Source: Syntrophaceae bacterium
Lineage (GTDB): Bacteria; Desulfobacterota; Syntrophia; Syntrophales; UBA2210
Assembly: GCA_030619435.1 (NCBI GenBank)
Contig: JAUXBI010000079.1
Span: 1-7,511, forward strand
DNA: 7,511 nt
Direction: 5' to 3'
Part shown: in pieces, positions 1-5,657 of the stretch
Layout: each line of letters opens with the position of its first letter
Position numbering within the stretch: the first letter of the stretch is position 1
Notes under the pieces: model-generated
What the model saw: only the letters and a program-made list of their open reading frames with translations
The model's database searches: none
What the model was told of the DNA's origin: nothing
Position numbers and translations under genes: made by a program

Positions 1-543
1 AACGACATGGCTACGATCCGACTTCTATATCAGGCCAGGGAAGGCAGGGACTTCATTATTGACAAACTTAATGAAACTATGTCCACCCCCAGGGAAAATC
101 TTTCTCCATACGCTCCGAGGATTACCACTATGACGGTAAAGCAGGAGAAGATAAGAGACGTCATAGGCACCGGAGGAAAGAATATAAGACATATTATAAG
201 CGAAACAGGTGTGTCAATGAACGTGGACGATGATGGCACAGTCACCATTGCCTCCAGTGATGCACAGGCGTCGGAAAGGGCGGTCGCTATGGTCAAGGCA
301 CTAACCGAAGAGCCCGAAATCGGTAGAATCTACGAAGGCACCGTGAAAAAGGTCCTCGATTTCGGAGCTTTTGTGGAGATACTGCCCGGCACGGATGGAC
401 TTGTGCACATATCCCAGCTGGACAATAAAAGGGTGGAAAAGGTTACCGACGTGCTTAATGAAGGCGACACAGTTCGTGTCAAGGTTCTCGAGATTGACAG
501 AAGTGGAAAGATAAGGCTGAGCAGAAAGGATGCCCTTGAATAA
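1..543 (+). CDS. pnp: Polynucleotide phosphorylase, C-terminal part (5' end outside window)
   Basis: This is the 3' end of polynucleotide phosphorylase, the phosphorolytic 3'-5' exoribonuclease of RNA turnover. The reading frame is already open at base 1. The first visible residues, ending in QAREGR, match the end of the second RNase PH-like core domain, so the ATG at base 7 is internal. The motif LSPYAPRI then leads into a KH domain (visible residues about 43-103) with its GXXG loop as GTGG (56-59). An S1 domain follows (about 107-178), with the family signatures [16 protein letters not shown] and KIRLSRK. The protein stops right after the S1 domain, without the acidic tail seen in the E. 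coli enzyme. Both RNA-binding domains are complete; the catalytic core cannot be seen. The stop codon lies inside the start of dut, suggesting cotranscription and translational coupling. The family call is very secure. Confidence 0.97.
   Translation, partial: NDMATIRLLYQAREGRDFIIDKLNETMSTPRENLSPYAPRITTMTVKQEKIRDVIGTGGKNIRHIISETGVSMNVDDDGTVTIASSDAQASERAVAMVKALTEEPEIGRIYEGTVKKVLDFGAFVEILPGTDGLVHISQLDNKRVEKVTDVLNEGDTVRVKVLEIDRSGKIRLSRKDALE
525..530 (+). promoter_or_regulatory. Shine-Dalgarno (AAAGGA) for dut, favouring a TTG start
   Basis: AAAGGA lies inside the last codons of pnp. It directly abuts the in-frame ATG at 530, too close to serve it, but sits 5 bases before an in-frame TTG at 536. 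The only other purine-rich stretch, AAGG at 513-516, is 13 bases before the ATG. The sequence therefore leaves the dut start undecided between ATG 530 and TTG 536, a difference of two residues. Either choice overlaps pnp. Confidence 0.5.
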
Positions 544-982
544 CGAGGTGGCAATTTCTGTTAAAAGACTGCATGGCAAGGATATACCCCTTCCCCGCTA
601 TATGACGGAGAACTCGGCGGGGATGGATATATTCGCGGCGGTGGATAGTGAAGAAACTTTGCTCCCCGGCGAGAGAATATTAATACCTACGGGCATTGCC
701 ATCGCACTGCCCCCTGGTTATGAAGCACAGATAAGACCAAGGAGCGGCCTGGCTGTAGAGGCGGGAGTCACCGTGCTGAACTCCCCCGGTACGATAGACG
801 CAGACTATCGGGGAGAGGTGAAGATATTGATAATCAATCATGGAGCCGCACCGTTTGTTGTAAAAAGAGGGGATCGTATTGCCCAGATGGTTATCCACAG
901 GGTATACAGGGCTTCATGGAATATGACTGACAACCTGGAGACGACAAAGCGGGGTGATGGAGGATTCGGTCATACAGGATGA
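530..982 (+). CDS. dut: dUTP diphosphatase (dUTPase, trimeric type)
   Basis: The enzyme hydrolyses dUTP to dUMP and pyrophosphate, keeping uracil out of DNA and supplying dUMP for thymidylate synthesis in the cytoplasm. At 150 residues it has the usual length for the homotrimeric family. All five motifs are present in order: AGMDIFA (residues 30-36), PRSGLA (70-75), [11 protein letters not shown] (87-97, with the catalytic Asp90 and the uracil-pocket Tyr93), RGDRIAQMV (113-121) and the C-terminal P-loop-like [10 protein letters not shown] (141-150). The last motif has His where Ser is more usual, a tolerated position. The gene overlaps pnp by 14 bases if ATG 530 is used; TTG 536 has a better-placed ribosome site. 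It ends 62 bases before an intrinsic terminator hairpin, so it is probably the last gene of its operon. No sign of truncation. Confidence 0.97.
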   Translation: MPLNNEVAISVKRLHGKDIPLPRYMTENSAGMDIFAAVDSEETLLPGERILIPTGIAIALPPGYEAQIRPRSGLAVEAGVTVLNSPGTIDADYRGEVKILIINHGAAPFVVKRGDRIAQMVIHRVYRASWNMTDNLETTKRGDGGFGHTG

Positions 983-1000
983 GTCGTCAAGTAAAAATAA

Positions 1001-1042
1001 CGGTCCGCATAGTTTTTGAGAAATCGGGCGGATTTGGTACCG
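1001..1042 (+). other. Bulged hairpin just upstream of the dut terminator
   Basis: TCCGC (1004-1008) can pair with GCGGA (1028-1032), and the outer CGG (1001-1003) with CCG (1040-1042), leaving a 7-base bulge on the 3' side. The structure ends two bases before the terminator stem at 1045. It may simply be part of the 3' end of the dut transcript. It could also be part of a leader controlling the terminator in front of the homocysteine gene. I do not recognise any known riboswitch consensus in it. Confidence 0.4.
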
Positions 1043-1044
1043 AT

Positions 1045-1076
1045 ACCCCTGTCTGTTGTCATGGCAGGGGTTTTTT
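1045..1076 (+). terminator. Rho-independent terminator after dut
   Basis: ACCCCTGTC (1045-1053) pairs with GGCAGGGGT (1063-1071) to give a 9-bp stem with one G-U pair and a 9-base loop. The T run that follows, TTTTTTATTT from 1071, completes a textbook intrinsic terminator. It lies 63 bases behind the dut stop and 62 bases ahead of the next start codon, so it separates the pnp-dut unit from the DUF39 gene. Its presence also argues that the open frame running back to 979 is not translated. Confidence 0.88.
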
Positions 1077-1121
1077 ATTTGTCTTATTCACTGATTTAGT
1101 GTATTTCCCAATGCTATACGT

Positions 1122-1127
1122 GAGGGA
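1122..1127 (+). promoter_or_regulatory. Shine-Dalgarno (GAGGGA) that sets the DUF39 gene start
   Basis: GAGGGA sits 10 bases before the ATG at 1138. It lies downstream of the in-frame ATG at 1111 and of the frame opening at 979, neither of which has a comparable site. Together with the terminator at 1045-1076 this supports 1138 as the start. Confidence 0.65.
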
Positions 1128-1137
1128 TAGCGATCAA

Positions 1138-2313
1138 ATGAAAAAACACAAAGTAAATAAAACCTATAGAGAAATAAACGAGAGGATAAAAAAAGGCAGG
1201 GCCGTAGTTGTCACCGCGGAAGAGATCATAGATATTGTGAAGAAAAAGGGAGACATCGCGGCGGCCAGAGAGATAGACGTTGTAACTACCGGAACCTTCA
1301 GCCCCATGTGCTCATCAGGTGCATTTCTCAATTTCGGTCACACATCCCCCAAGATAAGGGCCTCAAAGGTATGGCTCAACGATGTTTCCGCTTATGGCAG
1401 TATTGCCGCAGTGGATTGCTATATCGGAGCCACCGAGGTAGTTGAAGGGGATCCTCTCAACAGTATACATCCTGGCGAGTTTAATTACGGTGGAGGACAT
1501 GTAATAGAAGATCTTGTGGCGGGTAAGGTCATCCGGTTGCGCCTTGAATCCTACGGCACCGATTGCTATCCCGCCCGGAAGCATGAAAAGAACGTCACGA
1601 TACATGATCTCAGGGACGCTTTCCTCTTCAATCCCCGTACCGCCTATCAGAATTACAACTGTGCCGTGAACATGTCCGACCGGACAATCTATACCTATAT
1701 GGGTGTGTTGAGACCCGATATGGCGAACGTAACCTACTCCACATCGGGGCAGTTAAGCCCTCTTCTGAATGATCCTTATTTCAAGACCATCGGCATCGGT
1801 ACACGGATATTTCTCGGTGGGGCTCAGGGATTTGTGGCCTGGCCCGGAACCCAGCACAATCCGGATGTGCTGAGGGGTGAGAACGGCGTTCCGAAAGAGG
1901 GAGCGGGAACACTGGCGACCATAGGAAACCTGAAGGATATGAGCCCGGAGTGGCTTGTGGGGGCAAGTATACTCGGTTATGGCGTATCCCTATATGTGGG
2001 AATAGGAGTGCCCATACCAATACTTAATGAAGAGATGGTACGTTATACTGCTGTCAGAGATGAAGACATATATGCGCAGATCTATGACTATGGCGTTGAT
2101 TATCCCAGCGGAATTTCGAAGAGCCTCGGTGAAGCAAGCTATAAAGAGTTAAGAAGCGGCAAGATAAAACTCGATGGCAGGGTTATCCCCACCGCACCCA
2201 TGTCCAGCTATTATAAAGCAAGAGAAATCGCCGGCATACTTAAGGACTGGATTGAGAAGAGAGAATTCCTTCTTGGCGAACCTCAGCAGCTTCTCCCTTC
2301 CGACAGTGCCTGA
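1138..2313 (+). CDS. DUF39 / homocysteine biosynthesis protein, probable L-aspartate semialdehyde sulfurtransferase
   Basis: The 391-residue product belongs to the DUF39 (HcyBio) family. In methanogens this family makes homocysteine from aspartate semialdehyde and a sulfide donor through a cysteine persulfide, bypassing O-acylhomoserine. Family signatures visible here are TGTFSPMCSSGAFLNFGH (residues 51-68, Cys58) and ESYGTDCYPARK (137-148, Cys143). These are the two cysteines I would expect to be functional. Further conserved-looking blocks are GGGHVIEDLVAGK (118-130), FLGGAQGFVAWPGTQHNP (about 223-240) and GVGIPIPILNE-like sequence near residues 290-300. There is no CBS-domain pair and no ferredoxin domain after the core. 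The frame stays open back to 979, but a terminator lies in that stretch and GAGGGA precedes ATG 1138. The gene is alone between two terminators; the NIL/4Fe-4S partner often found beside it is absent here. Family assignment is strong; the exact reaction is inferred from characterised archaeal members. Confidence 0.88.
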   Translation: MKKHKVNKTYREINERIKKGRAVVVTAEEIIDIVKKKGDIAAAREIDVVTTGTFSPMCSSGAFLNFGHTSPKIRASKVWLNDVSAYGSIAAVDCYIGATEVVEGDPLNSIHPGEFNYGGGHVIEDLVAGKVIRLRLESYGTDCYPARKHEKNVTIHDLRDAFLFNPRTAYQNYNCAVNMSDRTIYTYMGVLRPDMANVTYSTSGQLSPLLNDPYFKTIGIGTRIFLGGAQGFVAWPGTQHNPDVLRGENGVPKEGAGTLATIGNLKDMSPEWLVGASILGYGVSLYVGIGVPIPILNEEMVRYTAVRDEDIYAQIYDYGVDYPSGISKSLGEASYKELRSGKIKLDGRVIPTAPMSSYYKAREIAGILKDWIEKREFLLGEPQQLLPSDSA

Positions 2314-2354
2314 TAAACCATGATCGTTAATCATACAGGAAAACACCGCTTTTC

Positions 2355-2375
2355 CGGTGAAAATCACCGCTTTTT
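2355..2375 (+). terminator. Intrinsic terminator after the DUF39 gene
   Basis: CGGTGA (2355-2360) and TCACCG (2364-2369) form a perfect 6-bp stem with an AAA loop, followed by CTTTTT. It lies 41 bases behind the tandem stop codons TGA-TAA of the DUF39 gene. The upstream CACCG (2344-2348) can pair with the same CGGTG in a competing hairpin. The stem is short but tight; a moderately strong terminator is likely. Confidence 0.7.
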
Positions 2376-2388
2376 ACTTGTACAAAGA

Positions 2389-2423
2389 AACAAGATCAAT
2401 GTATGATGGATTAAAATCTTGTT
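2389..2423. repeat. 8-bp inverted repeat in the intergenic region
   Basis: AACAAGAT (2389-2396) is the exact reverse complement of ATCTTGTT (2416-2423), with 19 bases between. It could be a regulator site or an RNA hairpin; nothing in the sequence decides. Confidence 0.5.
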
Positions 2424-2475
2424 ATTTCAAATTGTTATAGCTAGTGCACTGGTTAATGACAGTATGTACCATTAT

Positions 2476-2545
2476 AAACAGGGGGATGGTAATCTTCTTT
2501 ATTATTCACAGGTTAGAGATTGCATGGTGGGTATTTCCCCTGTTT
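2476..2545 (+). other. Possible structured RNA element upstream of ftsB
   Basis: AAACAGGGG (2476-2484) is the perfect complement of CCCCTGTTT (2537-2545), extendable by a G-U and an A-U pair to 11 pairs. Inside it, GTAATCTT (2489-2496) pairs with GAGATTGC (2516-2523) through 8 pairs including two G-U. The two stems are separated by 2 bases on the 5' side and 11 on the 3' side, giving a folded domain of about 70 bases. The TATAAA box overlaps its 5' edge, so the element could be a DNA-level site instead. It matches no riboswitch family I know. Confidence 0.4.
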
Positions 2546-2674
2546 CTGAGGATGGCTGAAGGTTTTAGCAATGCTTGTGGCCCGGCATGCGTGAACTAAA
2601 AATTCAAATGGCATGTTTGTTGCTGATTTTTTACTGGATGAAGTTATTATCCTTTGTAGAAAAAGAGGCTCTGT

Positions 2675-2941
2675 ATGACAATCGGCAGACTTCTGTTCGG
2701 AATTTTCATCATCATGATGCTTCTTACAATCTTCGGAAACAAGGGCTTCATGGACTATCGTGTATTGAAGGAAAAGCAGGCAGCCCTGGAAGAAACCAAT
2801 GAATGCATCATAAGTGAGAATGAGGAATTGAAAAGGGAAATAATGTTGCTCAAAACTGATCTGCGCTACATCGAATCGGTGGCGAGAAGAGAACTTGGAA
2901 TGGTCAAAAAAGGCGATATAGTTTATCAATTTATCGACTGA
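2675..2941 (+). CDS. ftsB: Septum formation initiator family protein (FtsB/DivIC-like)
   Basis: This is a small bitopic cell-division protein of the FtsB/DivIC family, which in E. coli bridges FtsL and FtsQ in the divisome. The 88 residues show a short cytoplasmic start and one membrane helix (about 5-20, rich in Leu, Ile, Phe and Met). A periplasmic coiled coil follows (about 28-62), then the family's conserved tail ESVARRELGMVKKGDIVYQF (67-86). Length and order fit the family well. The ATG is preceded by AAGAGG at 2663-2668 with 6-base spacing. A second frame open across the same bases (2575-2802) lacks any such resemblance. The gene leads the pil run, 19 bases before pilM, so it is probably cotranscribed with it. 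Family confidence is high; whether it is the only FtsB in the genome cannot be told. Confidence 0.9.
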   Translation: MTIGRLLFGIFIIMMLLTIFGNKGFMDYRVLKEKQAALEETNECIISENEELKREIMLLKTDLRYIESVARRELGMVKKGDIVYQFID

Positions 2942-2960
2942 TAGAAAGCGGGTAAACTGG

Positions 2961-4028
2961 ATGTTTTCAGTAAAGAATCTGCTTCCGGGAAGCAGGGGGA
3001 TCGCTGGAATCGACATAGGATCAAGCATTATCAAGCTTGTTGAGTTGCAGTATACCTCGGAGGGGTGCATTCTGCGCAGCTTTGCTCAGGTGTTTCTGGA
3101 AAAGGGTGTCATAGAAGATGGCTTGATCAAGGATCATGACGCCCTTGCCAAAAAGATAAAGGAGCTTTTCAAGGTATCGCACTGTGGGGCAAAAAGTGTT
3201 GTGACGGCCCTTCCCGGACATGTTGTCATGATTAAGAAGGCAGGTTTCCGGAAAATGGAAGAAGCTGAACTGCGTGATTTTATACTTGATGAAGCCGGGG
3301 AATACCTGCCTTTCGACAACATTAGAGATGTCAACTTTGATTTTCATATATGCAGTGAGCAGAGTCTGGATCCTGGTCAGATGGAAGTTGTCATCGCTGC
3401 CGCGAAAAAAGATGTTACCGAAAGTTATGTCTATGCAATCGAAAAAACGGGACGAAGGGTGACGATAATGGACGTCGATTCCTTCGCGCTGGAGACAGCT
3501 TATGAGGAAAACTATGATTTTGATGCCGATGACACAATTGCCCTCGTGAATATAGGCGCGAGCATAACTAACATCAATATTGTCAAGGACAAAGAATCCG
3601 TCTTTACGAGAAATATTCTGTTGGGGGGGGATTCGATCACACAGGCCCTGCAAAAAAAGCTCGAGATCTCTTTTGAAGAAGCTGAGATGATAAAAATTGA
3701 AGGCTCGAGTAAACATGACAACATACAGGAAGAATTTGTCCGTTGTCTTAAGCCTGTTTTCCTGGAGATAGGAAGGTCTTTCGATTATTTTAGCTCAACG
3801 GTAACTGAGCCACATATCAGCCGTATTCTCGTCAGTGGCGGTTGCGCTAGAATCCCGGGCATAGTTGACGCAATGAAAAAGAAGTTCCATTGTGAAACGG
3901 AGATATTCAACCCATTTAAAAATATAGCTTACGATAAAAATATTTTCAGCCCATCTTATATAAAAGATATAGGTCCTTTCGCTGCTGTCGGGGTTGGCCT
4001 GGCCCTCAGGAAGATGGAGGATAAATGA
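2961..4028 (+). CDS. pilM: Type IV pilus assembly protein PilM, actin-like ATPase
   Basis: PilM is the cytoplasmic actin-fold member of the pilus alignment complex; it binds nucleotide and the N-terminal tail of PilN. At 355 residues it has the normal length. Visible signatures are the phosphate-1 loop GIDIGSSIIKLVEL (16-29), the phosphate-2 region VNIGASITNINIV (196-208) with the following LLGGDSITQAL (220-230), and the adenosine loop LVSGGCARIPG (290-300). The C-terminal segment VGVGLALRKME also fits the family. The ATG at 2961 has only a weak purine-rich region upstream (AAAGCGGG, 2945-2952), so its translation may depend on ftsB, which ends 19 bases earlier. A perfect inverted repeat occupies codons 7-12, and an 8-base G run (3623-3630) lies in the LLGGDS segment. 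The stop overlaps the pilN start as ATGA. The assignment is very secure, reinforced by pilNOPQ behind it. Confidence 0.96.
   Translation: MFSVKNLLPGSRGIAGIDIGSSIIKLVELQYTSEGCILRSFAQVFLEKGVIEDGLIKDHDALAKKIKELFKVSHCGAKSVVTALPGHVVMIKKAGFRKMEEAELRDFILDEAGEYLPFDNIRDVNFDFHICSEQSLDPGQMEVVIAAAKKDVTESYVYAIEKTGRRVTIMDVDSFALETAYEENYDFDADDTIALVNIGASITNINIVKDKESVFTRNILLGGDSITQALQKKLEISFEEAEMIKIEGSSKHDNIQEEFVRCLKPVFLEIGRSFDYFSSTVTEPHISRILVSGGCARIPGIVDAMKKKFHCETEIFNPFKNIAYDKNIFSPSYIKDIGPFAAVGVGLALRKMEDK
2979..2995 (+). repeat. Perfect inverted repeat in the first codons of pilM
   Basis: CTGCTTCC and GGAAGCAG flank a single central G. As RNA it gives a 7-bp stem with a CGG loop, starting 18 bases into pilM, inside the usual ribosome footprint. 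As DNA it looks like an operator half-site pair. Confidence 0.6.
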
Positions 4029-4570
4029 TAAAAATTAATCTCCTGCCATATCATGAAGAAGAAAAAAGGGCCGGCACCAAGCGTCAGGTTTTCATCGGGC
4101 TGGTTTCCTTAGGAGTATTCCTCCTGCTGGTGACCTTTCTCCAAACCTATGTGGTTATGGGCGTTGCGAAACTGGAAACCGAGGTTCAATCCGCGCGCGC
4201 CAGACTGGATGTCCTTACAAAGGTGGCGGGAGACCTGGAAAAGTTTAAGTCGGATAAAGAAATGCTGGAGAAAAAGATAGGGATAATAGAGGATCTTGAA
4301 AGAGACAGGAGCTATCCGGTGCACATCATGGATGAACTGGCCTCCAGGATTTCTCCTCAGCACGAGTGGCTTACCCGCATTGCAAAAAAGGACAATAATC
4401 TACGTGTGGAGGGAGTGGCCGTCAACAATCCTGCCATAGCACAGTTTATGAAAAGACTTGAAAACTCTCCCTATATCAAGACAGTGGATCTGATTTCGTC
4501 TAAACAGGCGACTGTTTCACGAGTGAAGCTGATGGAGTTTGTACTCTTATGTACGGCGGAAAAGGAATGA
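4025..4570 (+). CDS. pilN: Type IV pilus inner-membrane protein PilN
   Basis: PilN is a bitopic inner-membrane protein that links cytoplasmic PilM to periplasmic PilO. The protein begins with MIKINLLPY; INLLP is the tail that inserts into PilM. A membrane helix follows (about 22-45), then a coiled coil (about 48-93) and a small alpha/beta periplasmic domain (about 97-178) with LRVEGVAVNNPAIAQFM typical of the family. The length of 181 residues is normal. The start overlaps the pilM stop as ATGA and has GGAGG at 4016-4020, which fits coupled translation. No oddities seen. Confidence 0.95.
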   Translation: MIKINLLPYHEEEKRAGTKRQVFIGLVSLGVFLLLVTFLQTYVVMGVAKLETEVQSARARLDVLTKVAGDLEKFKSDKEMLEKKIGIIEDLERDRSYPVHIMDELASRISPQHEWLTRIAKKDNNLRVEGVAVNNPAIAQFMKRLENSPYIKTVDLISSKQATVSRVKLMEFVLLCTAEKE

Positions 4571-4573
4571 GGA

Positions 4574-5173
4574 ATGGCGATAGGACTGGATGACATAAAA
4601 CGCCTGTCTCTCGGGAAAAAACTGATAATAGGCCTCGTCCTGTTTCTCCTTCTGGGATATTTCTACTGGTTTTATCTTTTTCAACCTGCTTTCGAAAAGA
4701 AGACCAGGCTGAGTGAAGAACTGGAAAGCCTCAACAGGCAGATAGTGGCAAGCCAACAGGTGGTAGGGCAGATAGAGAAGTATAAAAAAGAAGTTGCCAG
4801 GTTGAAAGAAGATTTGCAGATAATTCTAGCCAAGCTTCCTGATCAGAAAGAAATTCCACGCCTTCTCACATCCGTCTCCGAAGCCGGGAGGAGCGCGGGA
4901 CTCGATTTTATCCTTTTCGAACCCACGGCTCCCGTTTCGAAGGAATTTTATGCCGAGATACCTGTCAAGATTAAAGTCGAGGGGAGGTACAATGATATCG
5001 CTGTCTTCTTCGACAGCGTGGCACACCTCCCGCGCATAGCTAATATAATGGATGTTGAAATCAAAATGGGAAGAAAAGACGCGAGGGGGAATATCCTCCA
5101 GGCTGACTGTTTAATAAAGATATACATGTTTCTGGAAGAGACGAATGAAGAACCGGATAAAAAGAAGAAATAA
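4574..5173 (+). CDS. pilO: Type IV pilus inner-membrane protein PilO
   Basis: PilO pairs with PilN in the inner membrane and periplasm and contacts PilP. The 199 residues comprise a short cytoplasmic start, one membrane helix (about 16-37) and a coiled coil (about 42-85). The signature KLPDQKEIPRLLTSVSEAGRSAGL (87-110) follows, then a ferredoxin-like domain to about residue 188 and a lysine-rich tail. The start lies 3 bases after the pilN stop, with AAGGA at 4562-4566 as ribosome site. The last 29 bases overlap pilP, an unusually long overlap for this operon but still compatible with coupled translation. Family assignment is firm from sequence and from its place between pilN and pilP. Confidence 0.94.
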   Translation: MAIGLDDIKRLSLGKKLIIGLVLFLLLGYFYWFYLFQPAFEKKTRLSEELESLNRQIVASQQVVGQIEKYKKEVARLKEDLQIILAKLPDQKEIPRLLTSVSEAGRSAGLDFILFEPTAPVSKEFYAEIPVKIKVEGRYNDIAVFFDSVAHLPRIANIMDVEIKMGRKDARGNILQADCLIKIYMFLEETNEEPDKKKK

Positions 5174-5657
5174 CCATCCGTTTAAATGGGTTATGGGGGC
5201 ACTTGTTGTGCTGTTTCTCTTCCCTGTGCCCGCCGTGCTGTATTGTGCCGACCCGGAGAAGCCGGACACCGGGACCTACAGATATAACCCGGAGGGAAAA
5301 CCGGATCCCTTCAAGCCTTTTATTGAGATAGTGGAAGAAAATAAGAAGGCACAAAAAACCGAAAAGCATAAAGGCGCTGTTTCTCTACCCCTCCCTCCCC
5401 TTCAGAGATTTGGCATAGAAGAGTTCCGCCTTACCGGTATTGTTCTGACGGGGACCAAAAGGTTTGCAATGGTGGAAACCCCTGAAGGAAAACGTTATGT
5501 CCTCCGCAGGGGTACCCGTATAGGGATAAATGGAGGCAGAGTGATAAAGATACTTTCCGACAGTGTGGTTGTGCTGGAGAAGATAAAAGATTTTGAGGGA
5601 AATATAAATACGGAACGTATCATCCTTACACTTAGAAAAAATGGAGGAAATCCATGA
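5145..5657 (+). CDS. pilP: Type IV pilus protein PilP
   Basis: PilP connects the PilN-PilO heterodimer in the inner membrane to the PilQ secretin through the periplasm. The 170 residues start with a strongly basic N-region (KNRIKRRNN) and a hydrophobic segment (about 15-33). A flexible part follows, containing the family motif YNPEGKPDPFKP (47-58). The folded beta domain runs from about residue 83 to 163, with LQRFGIEEFRLTGIV and the AMVETPEGKRYVLRRGTRIG stretch typical of PilP. Most PilP proteins are lipoproteins. Here the only candidate cysteine, Cys34, is preceded by V-L-Y, which is not a lipobox, so it may be signal-peptidase-I processed or anchored by an uncleaved helix. ATG 5145 has GGAAGAG at 5134-5140; ATG 5193 (Met17) is an alternative but would lose the basic N-region. 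The stop overlaps the pilQ start as ATGA. Confidence 0.93.
   Translation: MKNRIKRRNNHPFKWVMGALVVLFLFPVPAVLYCADPEKPDTGTYRYNPEGKPDPFKPFIEIVEENKKAQKTEKHKGAVSLPLPPLQRFGIEEFRLTGIVLTGTKRFAMVETPEGKRYVLRRGTRIGINGGRVIKILSDSVVVLEKIKDFEGNINTERIILTLRKNGGNP

Larger units (their letters stand above)
2376..2674 (+). other. Gene-free leader/promoter region of the ftsB-pil operon
   Basis: From the DUF39 stop to ftsB there are 361 bases without a convincing gene. After the terminator this stretch holds: an 8-bp inverted repeat (2389-2396/2416-2423); a palindrome AGTGCACT (2443-2450); a TATAAA box at 2473-2478 without a good -35 hexamer; a long-range pairing 2476-2486/2535-2545 enclosing a second stem; and a hairpin built from CATGC (2586-2590) and GCATG (2611-2615) with inner TGAA/TTCA pairing. 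Composition is AT-rich up to about 2470 and more balanced after. I infer that the operon promoter lies here but cannot place it. The longest frames across it are short or antisense and show no family resemblance. Confidence 0.55.

Noticed and set aside
7..9. ATG at base 7 as the start of a short KH-S1 protein
   Set aside because: The frame is open to base 1 and the residues around it align with the interior of PNPase, so the gene is cut by the window edge.
1089..1101. Small inverted repeat CACT-GATTT-AGTG upstream of the DUF39 gene
   Set aside because: Four-base arms are expected by chance in DNA of this length.
1112..1120. Extended -10 like motif TGCTATACG before the DUF39 gene
   Set aside because: A start there would fall on or just past the ribosome site at 1122-1127, and there is no fitting -35 hexamer.
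979..1137. 53-codon N-terminal extension of the DUF39 gene, overlapping the dut stop as ATGA
   Set aside because: The stretch contains a strong intrinsic terminator, its translation has no family resemblance, and a ribosome site precedes ATG 1138.
2552..2599. 15-residue frame MAEGFSNACGPACVN in the intergenic region
   Set aside because: GAGG directly abuts the ATG with no spacing, and the frame is too short to judge; chance is a sufficient explanation.
2575..2802. 75-codon + strand frame overlapping ftsB
   Set aside because: TTG start without a ribosome site and no recognisable family; the overlapping frame is a clear FtsB/DivIC protein.
2513..3070. 185-codon minus-strand frame antisense to ftsB and the start of pilM
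   Set aside because: It is the reverse shadow of two clear genes, is rich in Cys, Phe and Ser as such shadows are, and shows no family motif.
3021..3716. 231-codon minus-strand frame inside pilM
   Set aside because: Lies wholly antisense to a well-supported PilM gene and has no independent support.
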